A stretch of 64,000 nt of DNA from Gammaproteobacteria bacterium (GCA_028870635.1 JAGWPE010000121.1:1-64000); one strand, 5' to 3'. Counted from the stretch's first letter, positions 47,328 through 58,651 are shown. Program-made: numbers and translations. The notes: generated by a model not told the origin, from the letters alone.

Positions 47328-48323
47328 TCAGGCTACCCGGGCCAGGTACGCGAAATCCGCGCGCGCCGCATCCATCCGCGGCCCGGCGAACGGCGGCTCC
47401 TGCTCGACGTAGTAGTACCTCACTCCCGCCTCATAGGCGATCGGCAGGATGGTCTTCCAGTCGAGAGTGCCCGACCCGACGTCGGCCGGATCCATCCTGA
47501 ACGCGTTGTTGGGCACGGTGCTCGCCTTGAGGTCCTTGACGTGCATCAGCCGGAAACGGCGGCGGCGCGCCCGCAGCAGCGGAATCGGGTCGACCCCAGC
47601 GGCAGCGACCCAGCCGACGTCCATCTCGAACCAGACGGCATCGGGATCCGTGTTCTCGAGCAGCAGGTCGTATGCGGTCTTCGATCCGTGCGCGGAAAAC
47701 TCGGCGTTGTGGTTGTGGTAGGCCAATTTCAGCCCTTCGCGCTTCAAGGCGGCCCCCTTCTCGTTGAGCCGTGCGGCCGTGCGCCGCCAGTCATCGGCGG
47801 TCATCTCCCGGCCCGCGCGGCCGAGGAATTCCACGCCATCCTCTCCCTTGCGGGCGCGCAACCGGCGCGGAATCGGGAATATCGGCACCACGACGCAGCT
47901 GGCGCCGAGGCGATGCATGTCGGCCGCAAGCTCGCCCACATCCGCCGCGAGCGTCGGGCCGCCGCCCGCGTCCGGCTGCAGCGGCACGTGTGCGCTGGGG
48001 CACGTGAGCCCGGCTCTTTCGAGCGCCGCCCGAAACTCCGCCGCCGTGCGCTTCATGAAGCCGACGCTCTCCACCGTCCGATAGCCGATCTTCGCGACCC
48101 CCTGCAGTGTCCCGTCGAGGTCACGGTACGGTGCCTCCCCCAGCGTGTAGAGCTGCAGGCCGATCGGCAGGTCATGGCCGGCAAAGAAGCGGCGCGAGCG
48201 GGCTGGCGCAGGCAATCCGGCCGTCGCGGCCATGCAGCTCACCGCCGCTGCCGTGCCCAGGAATGCCCGCCGGCTGAGGGCAGGGGTCTCCCGCGACTCT
48301 AGGATCGGTGCTTTGTCCATCAT
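47328..48323 (-). CDS. Tat-exported sugar phosphate isomerase/epimerase-like (xylose isomerase-like TIM barrel) protein
   Basis: [26 protein letters not shown] Tat signal; [33 protein letters not shown]. Confidence 0.8.
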   Translation of the reverse strand: MMDKAPILESRETPALSRRAFLGTAAAVSCMAATAGLPAPARSRRFFAGHDLPIGLQLYTLGEAPYRDLDGTLQGVAKIGYRTVESVGFMKRTAAEFRAALERAGLTCPSAHVPLQPDAGGGPTLAADVGELAADMHRLGASCVVVPIFPIPRRLRARKGEDGVEFLGRAGREMTADDWRRTAARLNEKGAALKREGLKLAYHNHNAEFSAHGSKTAYDLLLENTDPDAVWFEMDVGWVAAAGVDPIPLLRARRRRFRLMHVKDLKASTVPNNAFRMDPADVGSGTLDWKTILPIAYEAGVRYYYVEQEPPFAGPRMDAARADFAYLARVA

Positions 48324-48423
48324 CGCGCTCCTCCGATTCGACTGGAGTCTGATTCTAATCCGCGGACTTGGCCGCGGCACTGCACCGGTAGTTCTCGCCG
48401 ATCCGCCGGCGTACGATGACCGC

Positions 48424-49341
48424 ATGAGCGTACTCCCCGACATCGAGCCCGCCTCGGCGCCCTGCCCTGCGACTCCACAACTGCTCACCGTGATCGACGC
48501 CCGCCCGCGCGACCTCGGCGGCTTCAGCGTCGGCCGCGTCCTGCCCTCGGCGGCCCGCAAGCTGATCGGCCCCTTCATCTTCTTCGATCACATGGGACCT
48601 GCGGCTTTTCCGCCCGGCCGCGGCATCGATGTGCGCCCTCATCCGCACATCGGCCTTGCCACGGTCACCTATCTGTTCGAGGGCGAGATCGTCCACCGTG
48701 ACAGTCTCGGCTCGCACCAGCCGATCCGGCCGGGCGATGTCAACTGGATGACTGCGGGGCGCGGCATCGCTCATTCCGAGCGCACCGGGCCGGAGCTGCG
48801 GCAGACGGGCTCGCGCCTGGACGGACTGCAGCTCTGGGTCGCGCTGCCGCTCAGGCACGAGGAGACCGATCCCCAGTTCCATCACCATCCCTCCCGCGAT
48901 CTCCCGGCCCTCGAGGTCGCCGGCACGCGCGTCCGCCTGCTCGCCGGCAGTGCCTTCGGTGAGACATCGCCCGTCAGGACGTTCTCGCCCCTCTTCTACG
49001 CCGATGCGGCGATGCCCGCGGGCAGCGAGCTGCCGGTTCCCGACGACCACGAGGAACGCGCCGCTTACGTCGTCAACGGCTCCATCGAATGCGGTAACGA
49101 GCGGGCTGAGCGTGGCCGGATGCTGGTATTCACGCCAGGGGCTCCCGCAACTCTGCGCGCCGTCAGCGATGCGCGCGTGGCGCTCATAGGGGGCGCACCG
49201 ATCGATGGCGAGCGCCACATCTTCTGGAATTTCGTCTCCAGCTCGCAGGCAAGAATCGAGCAAGCCAAGCTCGATTGGCGGGACGGCCGGTTCCCCAAAG
49301 TGCCCGGCGACGAGCGGGAGTTCATCCCGCTTCCGGACTGA
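48424..49341 (+). CDS. Pirin family protein
   Basis: [65 protein letters not shown]. Confidence 0.9.
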   Translation: MSVLPDIEPASAPCPATPQLLTVIDARPRDLGGFSVGRVLPSAARKLIGPFIFFDHMGPAAFPPGRGIDVRPHPHIGLATVTYLFEGEIVHRDSLGSHQPIRPGDVNWMTAGRGIAHSERTGPELRQTGSRLDGLQLWVALPLRHEETDPQFHHHPSRDLPALEVAGTRVRLLAGSAFGETSPVRTFSPLFYADAAMPAGSELPVPDDHEERAAYVVNGSIECGNERAERGRMLVFTPGAPATLRAVSDARVALIGGAPIDGERHIFWNFVSSSQARIEQAKLDWRDGRFPKVPGDEREFIPLPD

Positions 49342-50518
49342 GCTCGCCTTCGCGCGGCATCACATCGCGCATCCGATCGACGGTTCTCAGAGGCGGAAAG
49401 ATTCGCATCCAGACCGCGACCACGACGAGGGTTCCCACACCGCCCAGCACGACGGCAGGCACCGTTCCAATGAGCGCCGCGGTCACGCCGGACTCGAACC
49501 CACCGAGCTCGTTGGAGGCGCTGATGAAAAGCGTATTCACCGCGCTCACCCGCCCGCGCATCGCATCGGGCGTGGCGAACTGCACGAGCGCGGAGCGGAT
49601 GTACACGCTGATCTGATCCGCTGCGCCGGTGACGGCGAGGGCGGCAAGTGACAGGCCGAAACTCCTCGACACACCAAACACGATCGTGCCGATGCCGAAG
49701 ACGACGACGGAGGCGAACATGGCACGGCCCACGCCACGCTCGACCGGCCGGCGGGCGATATAAAGCGCCGTGACGGCCGCGCCCGCGGCCGGGGCGCTGC
49801 GCAGGAGGCCGAGACCTGTCGGGCCGGCGTGCAGGATGTCGCGGGCATAAACAGGCAGCAGCGACGCCGCGCCACCCAGAAGCACGGCGAAGAGATCGAG
49901 CGAGATCGCTCCGAAGACCACCGGGCGCGAGCGCACGAATTCGATGCCCTCGCGAACCCTTTCGAGGCGGCTCGCGCGTGCCGCGCCATCGGGCTCGAGG
50001 CGCCTGCCTTTGAGAAACGGCATTCCCCCGGCGCTCACGAGGGACGCCAGGAGTGCGCCGCCGTACGCGATGGCCGGCCCCAATGCGTACGCGAATCCTC
50101 CCAGCGCCGGGCCCGCGATGATCGCGAGCTGAGTGACGGACGAGCCCCAGGCAAGCGAACGCGGCAGCTTCTGCGGCGGCACGAGGAAGGGCAGGAGCGA
50201 CCGGCTGGCCGGTCCGGAAAAACCGCGCGCGGTGCCATAGAGCAGGATCACGGCGTAGAGGGGCCAGACGGAGGTCTGGTGGGTGAGGACGAACGCGAGC
50301 AGCAGGGCGCTCGAGGCCGCCTCGAGCAGGCTCGCCAGCGTGATGATGCGCCGCGGATCGAACCGGTCGGCCAGCTCGCCGGCAGGCAATGCGAGCAGGA
50401 ACATCGGCACGAACTCGATGAGACCCACGATCCCGAGCGCCAGCGGGCTGCGCGTCAGGTCATAGACCTGCCAGCCGACGCAAACCGACTGTACGAGCAC
50501 CGCGATCCGCGCCAGCAC
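49322..50518 (-). CDS. MFS transporter, EntS/DUF894-like exporter (start uncertain)
   Basis: [47 protein letters not shown] may begin upstream of the listed start. Confidence 0.8.
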   Translation of the reverse strand: MLARIAVLVQSVCVGWQVYDLTRSPLALGIVGLIEFVPMFLLALPAGELADRFDPRRIITLASLLEAASSALLLAFVLTHQTSVWPLYAVILLYGTARGFSGPASRSLLPFLVPPQKLPRSLAWGSSVTQLAIIAGPALGGFAYALGPAIAYGGALLASLVSAGGMPFLKGRRLEPDGAARASRLERVREGIEFVRSRPVVFGAISLDLFAVLLGGAASLLPVYARDILHAGPTGLGLLRSAPAAGAAVTALYIARRPVERGVGRAMFASVVVFGIGTIVFGVSRSFGLSLAALAVTGAADQISVYIRSALVQFATPDAMRGRVSAVNTLFISASNELGGFESGVTAALIGTVPAVVLGGVGTLVVVAVWMRIFPPLRTVDRMRDVMPREGELSPEAG

Positions 50519-50564
50519 ACGGATGCACAGATAGAGCGGAAGATCGCTGTCGCGGTAGACGCTG

Positions 50565-51545
50565 TTAATTGCCGCAGCCCGCCCGCGCGTGCAGATAACT
50601 CACCGCGGCAAGGTCCTGCACGATGTGGCCGAGCGACTTGTAGACGGTGATCTCCTCGGAGGAGCTGCGGCCGGGAACGCGGCCGAGCAGCACCTCGCCG
50701 ATCTCGGCGGCGAGGTGCCCATCGTCGATGAGTCCCGCCTCCCTGGCCAGGAGGAACTCGGAAGCCGCCGCCAGTGCCGAGCGCCGGCTGTCCACGATGT
50801 AGCGGCTCGCCTGGACCAGCGCATGGTCGATCTCCACCGGTCCCGCGTAGCTGGATCCGACGGCATTCACGTGAGTTCCCGCCCGCACCCACTCGCCAAA
50901 CAACACCGGAGTCCGCGATCCGGTCACCGTGCAGATGATGTCGGCACCGGCGGCCGCCTCACGGCCCTCGGCGACGGCCGTGACGGGGATTCCGACTTCG
51001 GCCTGCATCCGCTGCGCGAATCGGCCGGCCCGCTCCACGGAGCGTCCCCAGACGAGGATCCTCTCCAGCCGGCGGACGCGGGCGAGCGCCCGGATGTGCG
51101 CTGCCGCCTGCGCGCCGCAGCCGAATATCGCGAGCGTGCGCGCGTCCTGCCGGGCCAGCACATCGGTTGCAACGGCCGATGCGGCGGCGGTGCGGATCTC
51201 GGTCACCTCGCCCGCATCCGCGATACATGAAAGCTGCCCGCTCTCGCGCTCGAAGAGCACTACCACGCCGCGATGCGCGGCGCGGCCGGGCTGCGCCGGA
51301 TCGGCGAATACCGACAGGACCTTGGCTCCGAAGCCGTGCGGCGCGCAGAGCGTACCCGGCATGAGGCCGAAGAATTTCTCGGGAGCGATCTCCACGATGC
51401 TGCGCAGGGGCTGCGGCTTGCCGTCGGCGCTGAAGTCGGCCATGGCGTTGCGCACGGCCGCAATGCAGCCATCGTAGTCGAGCGCGGCCCGCACCTCGGC
51501 CGGACCATAGAAGCGAACGCCTCCCGAGGAGCCGGCCGCCGTCAC
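50565..51545 (-). CDS. Ornithine cyclodeaminase / mu-crystallin family protein
   Basis: AIFGCGAQAAAHIRALARVRRLERILVWGR; GTHVNAVGSSYAGPVEID. Confidence 0.85.
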   Translation of the reverse strand: MTAAGSSGGVRFYGPAEVRAALDYDGCIAAVRNAMADFSADGKPQPLRSIVEIAPEKFFGLMPGTLCAPHGFGAKVLSVFADPAQPGRAAHRGVVVLFERESGQLSCIADAGEVTEIRTAAASAVATDVLARQDARTLAIFGCGAQAAAHIRALARVRRLERILVWGRSVERAGRFAQRMQAEVGIPVTAVAEGREAAAGADIICTVTGSRTPVLFGEWVRAGTHVNAVGSSYAGPVEIDHALVQASRYIVDSRRSALAAASEFLLAREAGLIDDGHLAAEIGEVLLGRVPGRSSSEEITVYKSLGHIVQDLAAVSYLHARAGCGN

Positions 51546-52564
51546 ACCCGCTGGATCCAGCCGTGCGTGTCTCGCGACTCGCCGCGCTGGATGGACACGA
51601 GCCGCTCGCGGAGCTTGCGCGTATGAGGCCCGACCTCACCGCTTCCGACCCGGTGCTCCTCACCATGGTGCACGAAGGTGCCGACACCCGCGAGCACCGC
51701 TGCAGTGCCGGAAAGCGCGGCCTCGCCGTCACGAGCCCACTCCAGCATCTCGGCGACGTCGAAGACCCGCTCCTCGACCCGGTAGCCGTCCTCCCGCGCC
51801 AGCGTCAGCACCGAGTCGCGGGTCACACCGTGAAGGAACGTCGAGTCGAGGCTGCGCGTGAGCACGCGCCCCTCGCCGAGCAGCAGGAAGTTGGAAGCGC
51901 CCGTCTCCTGCACCGAGCCGCCCGGACAGAACAACACCTGGTCGACGTTGTACTTGCGCCGCGCCTCGAGGGTCGGGCCGAGAGCCGCGGCGTAGTTGCC
52001 GCCGGTCTTCACCTTGCCGGTCTGCGAGGCGGTCCGCGCGTTGACGTCCTCGATGTAGATGCGCAGCGGCTTCATTCCCCCGGCGAAGTAGTCCCACACC
52101 GGGCTCGCGAGCACGATGAGAGTCGCCTCGGTGGCCGCGGCCCCGGCGGCGCCGATGTTGGGCGTGGTGCCGAAGAGGATCGGCCGCATGTAGAGCGCGC
52201 CCGGCGCCTGCGGCACCGCCTCACGGTTGCGGTCGATCGCGGTGCGGATCATCTCCTCGAGTTGCCGCGGATCGGGCTCCGGCAGCACGAGCGCCCGCGC
52301 GCTCTGGCGCATGCGCTCGATGTGACGGTCCATCCGGAACACGTTGATGCTGCCGTCGGCCCAGCGATAGGCCTTGAAGCCCTCGAAGCAGGTACTGGCA
52401 TAGTGCAGTACGTGCGCGGCCGGATGCAGCTCGATGGGCGCGCAAGGCTGGGCCTCGAAGCGCCCCCATTGTCCGTTCTGGAAGCGGGCCAGGGTCATCG
52501 TCGGCGCCAGCACGGTCCCAAACGCCGGGCGCGGCTCTTGCGAAGGCTTCGGCATGGTGTTCAT
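51542..52564 (-). CDS. ilvE: Branched-chain amino acid aminotransferase
   Basis: HYASTCFEGFKAYRWADGSINVFRMDRHIERM; KTGGNYAAALGPTLEARRKYNVDQVLF; stop overlaps downstream OCD start. Confidence 0.85.
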   Translation of the reverse strand: MNTMPKPSQEPRPAFGTVLAPTMTLARFQNGQWGRFEAQPCAPIELHPAAHVLHYASTCFEGFKAYRWADGSINVFRMDRHIERMRQSARALVLPEPDPRQLEEMIRTAIDRNREAVPQAPGALYMRPILFGTTPNIGAAGAAATEATLIVLASPVWDYFAGGMKPLRIYIEDVNARTASQTGKVKTGGNYAAALGPTLEARRKYNVDQVLFCPGGSVQETGASNFLLLGEGRVLTRSLDSTFLHGVTRDSVLTLAREDGYRVEERVFDVAEMLEWARDGEAALSGTAAVLAGVGTFVHHGEEHRVGSGEVGPHTRKLRERLVSIQRGESRDTHGWIQRV

Positions 52565-52660
52565 GCCCGCCAGTTTAAGCTGCGCGCGCTCGCGGCGCAT
52601 CGTTGTTGCACCCGTGCAACGAGCGCCCTCCCGGCAAGGTATGCGGCTAGGATAGCCGCC

Positions 52661-55600
52661 GTGGGTGCAGCCGCGAAAATCGTGACCAGCCGCTCCGGCC
52701 TTCGGGCCGAGATCAGCGCGGGCGGCGCGGTGCGGCGCCTCGACTGCGGCCCGACGACCCTCACCCTCTTCACCGGCAACGAGGTCGAGTGCGGGCCCGC
52801 CAATCTTTTCCTGCGGCGCCGCGCCGGCATCCCCGATTGGACGCCTCTTCTCGGCCCCGGGAGCCCGACGCGGTTCGGTCCACCGGCCGGCGGCCGGCTC
52901 GAGGGGCGTGGCACCTGGGACGGCATCGACTACGGCATCTCGCTCGTGCTCGCAGCGGAGGCATCCGTCTGGTTCTGGCACGTGCGCTTGAGGAATGTCT
53001 CGGCGGAGGCGCGGGAGCTCGACCTCACCTACGCCCAGGATGTCGCACTCGCCCCCTACGGGGCGGTGCGGATGAATGAGTACTACGTGAGCCAGTACGT
53101 CGATCACACGCCGCTCGCTGATCCGCGGCACGGAACCCTGATCGCCTCCCGGCAGAATCAGGCGGCGGATGGGCGCAACCCGTGGTGCCTGATCGGATCA
53201 CTGCGGCGGGCCGTCTCCTTCGCCACCGACGCGCTCGATTTTCACGGACTCGCCGGCCGCACGGGCGAGCCGCCCGCCGGGATGCTCGGCGAGCTTCCGG
53301 GACGGCGCCTGCAGCACGAGCATTCCATGGCGGTGCTGCGCGATGAGCCGCTGCGTCTGGCTGTCGGAGAGAGCCGGGATGCAGGCTTCTTCGGTATCTT
53401 CATCGCGGACCATCCGCAGGCCACGTCCCAGGCGGACCTCTCCAGGGTGAGCGGCGTGCTGGCGCTGCCCGAGGCCGCGCCAGCCGCGGTTTCGCCGGGC
53501 CCGGCTCCCGCGGGCGGCACCGGCCAAACGCTCTTCGCTGCGGCGATGCCTCTGCAGGCCGACGATCTCGATCGCGACGCGCTCAGCCGGCTCTTTCCGC
53601 CGCCGTGGCGACACGAAGAGACCGGCGAGCGGGGCGGTCTCCTCTCGTTCTTCCATAGCGCCGACAGTCACGTGGTGCTGCAGGCCAAGGAGCGGCGCGT
53701 GCTGCGCCCTCACGGCCAGCTGCTGCGCACCGGGCGCCATCTGACTCCGGATGAGAGCGCCCTGACATCCACCGTGTGGATGACCGGCGTGTTCCACTCC
53801 ATGCTGGCCCAGGGGCATGTCAGCATCAACCGTTTCCTGTCGGCGAATCGCAGTTATCTCGGCTTCTTCCGCTCGCAGGGCCTGCGCGTCTTCGCCAGGC
53901 TCGCCGGCGAGTGGCGGCTCCTCGGCGTGCCCTCCGCCTTCGAGATGACTCCCGACAGCTGCCGCTGGATCTACCGGCACGCCGAGGGCGAGATCCAGCT
54001 GCGCTCCGCTGCCCGGACGGGACTCCACGCGCTGACCCTCGATGTCGAGGTAACCGCCGGACCTGATACGGCGTTCCTCATCTCTCAGCACGTCGCGCTG
54101 AATGGCGACGACGGCAATGGACCGGAGCCTCTAGACTGGCGGCGCATGGGCGATACGCTCGTGGTCACAGCGGCGCCGGGGTCGGATGTCGGCCGCAGAT
54201 TTCCGCGCGGCGAGTTCCGGATTACCGTCAGCTCCGAAACGGCCGTGCAGCGCGTCGGAGCGGATGAGCTGCTCTTCCCGGACGGACGCTCGCGACAGGA
54301 GCCCTACCTCTGCATCGAGACGTCGGCCACGCGCCGCGCGGGACTGAGCATCCGCGGCTTTCTGATTTCCGAGGAGAGCCAGAAGCCCTGGCGCCTGCCG
54401 GACACAGAGCCGCTGACGCCGAGCCTGACGGTCGAGCCGGCCGTCGCCGGCGAGCCTGGCGAGCGCGCCGCGCGCCTCGCCGCGATGGTGCCGTGGTACG
54501 CACAGAACGCTCTCGTCCACTATCTGTCGCCGCGCGGCCTCGAGCAGTACTCGGGCGGCGGCTGGGGCACTCGAGACGTCTGTCAGGGACCGGTCGAGAT
54601 GCTGCTCGCATTGGGACGCACGGAGCCGCTGCGTGACGTCGTGCTCCGCGTCATGGCCAACCAGACCCCTGACGGGGACTGGCCCCAATGGTTCATGTTC
54701 TTCGAGCGCGAACGTGGGATCCGCGCTGGCGACTCACACGGTGACATCGTCTTCTGGCCGCTCGTAGCGCTCGCACAGTACATCATCGCCTCGGGCGACG
54801 CCGGCATCCTCGACGCTTCAGTCCCATTCTTCGACCCCAAGGGCCCGGACGCTGGTGAGCGCGCAACAGTCTGGCAGCATGTCGAGCGGGCTTTCAGCGT
54901 CATCGACAAACGGCGCATTCGCGGCACGACACTCGCCGCCTACGGTCACGGCGACTGGAACGACTCCCTGCAGCCCGCCGATCCGGCGCTGCGTGAGCAT
55001 ATGTGCAGCGCATGGACGGTGACGCTTCATTACCAAGCATTGACGACACTGGCGCTCGCATTGCGATCCCTCGGGCGCGCCGCGCAGGCGGAGCCCCTCG
55101 AGCAGCAGGCGCAAGCCGTTCGCGCCGACTTCCAGCGTCTCCTGCTTCCGGACGGAGTGCTCACCGGCTACGCCGTGTTCGACGGCGCGGACGTTCGCTA
55201 TCTCCTGCACCCGCGGGATGCGACGACCGGGGTTCGCTACAGCTCTCTTGCCATGATCCACGCGATCCTGGAGGACATGCTGACGCCGGATCAGACACGC
55301 GCGCACCTCGAGATCATCGGCAGAGAGCTCTCCGGTCCCGACGGTGTGCGCCTGTTCGACCGGCCCATGCCCTACCACGGCGGCCCGCAGCACATCTTCC
55401 AGCGCGCGGAGAGCGCGACGTTCTTCGGCCGTGAGATCGGCCTCATGTACATGCATGCGCACCTGCGCTACGCGCAGGCCCTGGCGCATGTCGGACGGGC
55501 GGAGGATTTCTTGCACGCGCTCTGTCAGGCCGATCCCATCGGCATCCGCTCCGTGGTCCCGGCGGCGACCCTGCGGCAGGCGAACTGCTACTACTCGAGC

Positions 55601-56026
55601 TCCGATGCGGCCTTCGCCGACCGCTATCAGGCGCGCACGGAATATGCGCGCATCCGCAGCGGCACGGTCCCGCTGGACGGCGGCTGGCGCGTATATTCCA
55701 GCGGCGCCGGTATCGCGCTCGCCCTCACCCTGAGGCGCTTCCTCGGACTCACCTGGGAATCCCGCGCGCTCTGCGTCGATCCCGTCATGCCCGGCGTGCT
55801 GGACGGGTTAAGGGTCATGACGTCCGTGCGCGAATATCCGCTCGAGGTGACATATCGGGTCGGTGTGGCGGGCAGCGGCGTCAACGAGATCGTACTCAAC
55901 GGTGAGCAGCTGCCGTTCACGCGCACAGCCAATCCGCACCGCCGTGGGGCGGTCCGGGTAGCCGCCGCAGCAGTGCTCGATCGCCTCACCCGTAACCGGA
56001 ACATCCTCGCCATCGACCTCGGCTAG
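52661..56026 (+). CDS. Glycoside hydrolase/phosphorylase family 94-like protein
   Basis: GTG start; SGGGWGTRDVCQGPVEMLLALGR; NQTPDGDWPQWFMFFE; YGHGDWNDSLQP (GH94 catalytic Asp region). Confidence 0.8.
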   Translation: MGAAAKIVTSRSGLRAEISAGGAVRRLDCGPTTLTLFTGNEVECGPANLFLRRRAGIPDWTPLLGPGSPTRFGPPAGGRLEGRGTWDGIDYGISLVLAAEASVWFWHVRLRNVSAEARELDLTYAQDVALAPYGAVRMNEYYVSQYVDHTPLADPRHGTLIASRQNQAADGRNPWCLIGSLRRAVSFATDALDFHGLAGRTGEPPAGMLGELPGRRLQHEHSMAVLRDEPLRLAVGESRDAGFFGIFIADHPQATSQADLSRVSGVLALPEAAPAAVSPGPAPAGGTGQTLFAAAMPLQADDLDRDALSRLFPPPWRHEETGERGGLLSFFHSADSHVVLQAKERRVLRPHGQLLRTGRHLTPDESALTSTVWMTGVFHSMLAQGHVSINRFLSANRSYLGFFRSQGLRVFARLAGEWRLLGVPSAFEMTPDSCRWIYRHAEGEIQLRSAARTGLHALTLDVEVTAGPDTAFLISQHVALNGDDGNGPEPLDWRRMGDTLVVTAAPGSDVGRRFPRGEFRITVSSETAVQRVGADELLFPDGRSRQEPYLCIETSATRRAGLSIRGFLISEESQKPWRLPDTEPLTPSLTVEPAVAGEPGERAARLAAMVPWYAQNALVHYLSPRGLEQYSGGGWGTRDVCQGPVEMLLALGRTEPLRDVVLRVMANQTPDGDWPQWFMFFERERGIRAGDSHGDIVFWPLVALAQYIIASGDAGILDASVPFFDPKGPDAGERATVWQHVERAFSVIDKRRIRGTTLAAYGHGDWNDSLQPADPALREHMCSAWTVTLHYQALTTLALALRSLGRAAQAEPLEQQAQAVRADFQRLLLPDGVLTGYAVFDGADVRYLLHPRDATTGVRYSSLAMIHAILEDMLTPDQTRAHLEIIGRELSGPDGVRLFDRPMPYHGGPQHIFQRAESATFFGREIGLMYMHAHLRYAQALAHVGRAEDFLHALCQADPIGIRSVVPAATLRQANCYYSSSDAAFADRYQARTEYARIRSGTVPLDGGWRVYSSGAGIALALTLRRFLGLTWESRALCVDPVMPGVLDGLRVMTSVREYPLEVTYRVGVAGSGVNEIVLNGEQLPFTRTANPHRRGAVRVAAAAVLDRLTRNRNILAIDLG

Positions 56027-56049
56027 GCGCGGGGATATGATCGGCACGC

Positions 56050-57846
56050 ATGCGCCGCGCCCTGCTCTCAAGCCTGATCGCACTGGCGCTCTGCGCCTGC
56101 CAATCGGGTGACGATTCGTCCGCTCCGGCCGCCGCGCGCGTGATCAGCGCGCCGGCCGCCATTGCGACCTCCGCCACGCCTCCGCCGATGGCCGTTGCCC
56201 TGGCCCCGCAGATCAACGACGCCGATTTCCTGCAGTTTGACAGAACCCTGTCCTCCGACGCCTTCGGCGGCCGCAAGCCAGGTACGCGCGGCGAGGTGCT
56301 CACCATCCGTTACCTGGTCGATCAGTTCCGCCGCATGCACCTCACGCCGGGCAATCACGGTTACTGGCTGCAGAGCGTCCCTGTGCTGACCACCACCTTG
56401 CAGAACACCGGCGCGAAACTCGAAGTCCGCAGCCCGGGTGGCGGCCCGCAGAGCTTTGTCTACGGGACGGACATGATGGCATTCACACAGGATGCCCGCC
56501 CGGTCGTCGCACTGCGAAACTCGCCCGTCGTCTTCATGGGCTACGGAATCGATGCGCCCAAGTGGCAGTGGAACGACTACCAGGGCGTAAACGTCAAGGG
56601 CAAGACGGTGATCGTGCTGGTCAACGACCCTGGCTATGCCACGGGCGACCCGCAGCTCTTCGACGGCAAGGCGATGACCTGGTACGGGCGCTGGGTGTAC
56701 AAGTATCAGGAGGCGGCGCGCATGGGCGCCGCCGCCTGTTTCATCGTTCATACGAGCGACGATGCGGCCGGTTATTCCTGGACGGTGGTCAGGAACAGCA
56801 ACAGCGGCCCCTTGCAGAGCCTGCCCGCCGCCGTCGCTCCGGGTCCACGGCTCCCCGTCGCGGGCTGGCTGACACGGGCGGCCGCGCAGCGCCTGTTCCA
56901 CTCGGCCGGACTGGATTTCGACAGCCTCGCCGCGCAGGCGGCCAAGCGCGGCTTCACGCCCGTGCCCCTGAAGGCCACCGCCTCCATCGTCCTCAGGAGC
57001 ACCATCACCCACGGCCGATCCTACAACCTGCTGGCCCTCGTGAAAGGCAGCAAGCACCCCGAGCAGGTCGTGATCTACAGCGCGCACTGGGACCACCTCG
57101 GCACGGCGGGCGCGACTCGCGGGCACAGGGAGGTCTTTCACGGCGCCATCGACAACGGCAGCGGGCTTTCGGCGCTGCTCGAGATCGCCGATGCGTTCGC
57201 TCACCAGCAGACGCCACCGGAGCGCAGCGTTCTCTTCCTCATGCCGACGCTCGAGGAGGCGGTGATGCTCGGTTCGCAATACTACGTGGACCACCCGGCG
57301 TTTCCGCTCGACAAGACGGTGGCGGACCTCAACATCGACGCCTGGCCCATCATCGGCCGCGCTCGCGACATGACGGTCATCGGCGCGGGACAGTCGCAGA
57401 TCGAGGATGACCTCAAGCAGGTGCTCTCGCTGCAGGGCCGCGTGTTGACTGCGGAAGCGACGCCGCAGTACGGGTTCTATTTCCGCTCCGATCATTTCAG
57501 CTTCGCCAAGGCCGGCGTGCCGGCGCTGATCGCCGGCCCCGGGCTCGACCTCATCGAGGGCGGGCGCGCCGCCGGTCTCACGGCCTCCTCCGACTACACC
57601 GCGCACCGCTACCACACGCCGAGCGACGTCTTCGATCCCAACTGGGACCTCAGCGGCACGCTCGAGGACATTCAGACGCTCTATCTGCTCGGCCGCAATC
57701 TCGCCGATGGCAATGACTGGCCGGACTGGTACGCGGACAGTGAATTCCGTGCGCGCCGCGACGCCATGATGGCGAAGGCGCAGCAACCCGCCCGCGCGGG
57801 TAAATCACCCCGAGCCGCCGGGGCCCACAGCGGCGGCGCGCCTTGA
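56050..57846 (+). CDS. M28-family metallopeptidase, putative lipoprotein
   Basis: Lipobox-like LIALALCACQSG; VIYSAHWDHLGT; GAIDNGSGLSALLEIADAF; FLMPTLEEAVMLGSQYYVDHP. Confidence 0.85.
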   Translation: MRRALLSSLIALALCACQSGDDSSAPAAARVISAPAAIATSATPPPMAVALAPQINDADFLQFDRTLSSDAFGGRKPGTRGEVLTIRYLVDQFRRMHLTPGNHGYWLQSVPVLTTTLQNTGAKLEVRSPGGGPQSFVYGTDMMAFTQDARPVVALRNSPVVFMGYGIDAPKWQWNDYQGVNVKGKTVIVLVNDPGYATGDPQLFDGKAMTWYGRWVYKYQEAARMGAAACFIVHTSDDAAGYSWTVVRNSNSGPLQSLPAAVAPGPRLPVAGWLTRAAAQRLFHSAGLDFDSLAAQAAKRGFTPVPLKATASIVLRSTITHGRSYNLLALVKGSKHPEQVVIYSAHWDHLGTAGATRGHREVFHGAIDNGSGLSALLEIADAFAHQQTPPERSVLFLMPTLEEAVMLGSQYYVDHPAFPLDKTVADLNIDAWPIIGRARDMTVIGAGQSQIEDDLKQVLSLQGRVLTAEATPQYGFYFRSDHFSFAKAGVPALIAGPGLDLIEGGRAAGLTASSDYTAHRYHTPSDVFDPNWDLSGTLEDIQTLYLLGRNLADGNDWPDWYADSEFRARRDAMMAKAQQPARAGKSPRAAGAHSGGAP

Positions 57847-57859
57847 TGCGACGGGTCGC

Positions 57860-58651
57860 CTAGCCGGTACTGCGGTATGGGAGGACATCGACGGTGCGCT
57901 CCCAGCTCAACGGGACAACTTCACGTACGGTGATCCGCGGCGACTCGCTGTCCTGATTGCCGTCGCCGCTGAAGGCCGCGCAGACCGCCGCCAGGTAGTC
58001 GCAGCGAAGCGTGAGCTGCCAGAGCCGCCAGCGGTCCGGGGAGTCAGCAAGCTCGGGCCGCATGCGCAGTATCAGCCCCCGCTCCCCGGCAAGCTCGAAG
58101 CGAAACGCGTCCAGCGGGATCGCGAGACCCATTCCCCTCGCCTTGATGTACGACTCCTTCAGCGTCCACAGCTCGAAGAATCGCCGCCGCCGCTCGCCCG
58201 CCGGCAGCGAGAGCAGCGCCGCGCTCTCCTCCGGCGCGAAGTAGCGGTCGAGCCCGTCGATGTCGGCTTCGCGCGCCGCGATGCTTTCGGTGTCGATGCC
58301 GAGCGTTCTGCCTGATGTGACCCCCAGCATCACGAGATCGGCGGAGTGCGAGATGTTGAATTCCAGTGCGGGAGTGATGCGCGGCGCGCGCAGCGCCGGA
58401 CGTCCGTGCCGTCCGGTCGAGAAAGTCCAGTCCTCGGGCCGCACGGACGCGTAGCGTGACAACGCGGTGCGCACCAGCGCGCGTGTCACGAGGAAGCGCC
58501 GCTGATCCCGCGCAAACCGGAAGCGGGCCCGCCTGGCGCGCTCCTGCGCGCTGAGCAGCGCATCGTAACGGGACAGGAGCGAGTCATCGCCGATGTCGCT
58601 GATGTAGGTACACCAGATGTCGATCCTGCGGCTGTCGGCGGCGATGTCCAT
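57860..58651 (-). CDS. 4'-phosphopantetheinyl transferase (Sfp-type)
   Basis: FNISHSADLVMLGVTSGRTLGIDTES; FFELWTLKESYIKARGMGL. Confidence 0.85.
   Translation of the reverse strand: MDIAADSRRIDIWCTYISDIGDDSLLSRYDALLSAQERARRARFRFARDQRRFLVTRALVRTALSRYASVRPEDWTFSTGRHGRPALRAPRITPALEFNISHSADLVMLGVTSGRTLGIDTESIAAREADIDGLDRYFAPEESAALLSLPAGERRRRFFELWTLKESYIKARGMGLAIPLDAFRFELAGERGLILRMRPELADSPDRWRLWQLTLRCDYLAAVCAAFSGDGNQDSESPRITVREVVPLSWERTVDVLPYRSTG

Noticed and set aside
47302-47333. Short direct repeat TCAGGCCTTGnnT
   Set aside because: Only two full 13-bp copies at a gene end; too small to support a functional claim
51563-52660. N-terminal third of the 1487-aa ORF 51563-56026
   Set aside because: Overlaps ilvE antisense and shows no family character; the GH94-like gene more plausibly starts at GTG 52661
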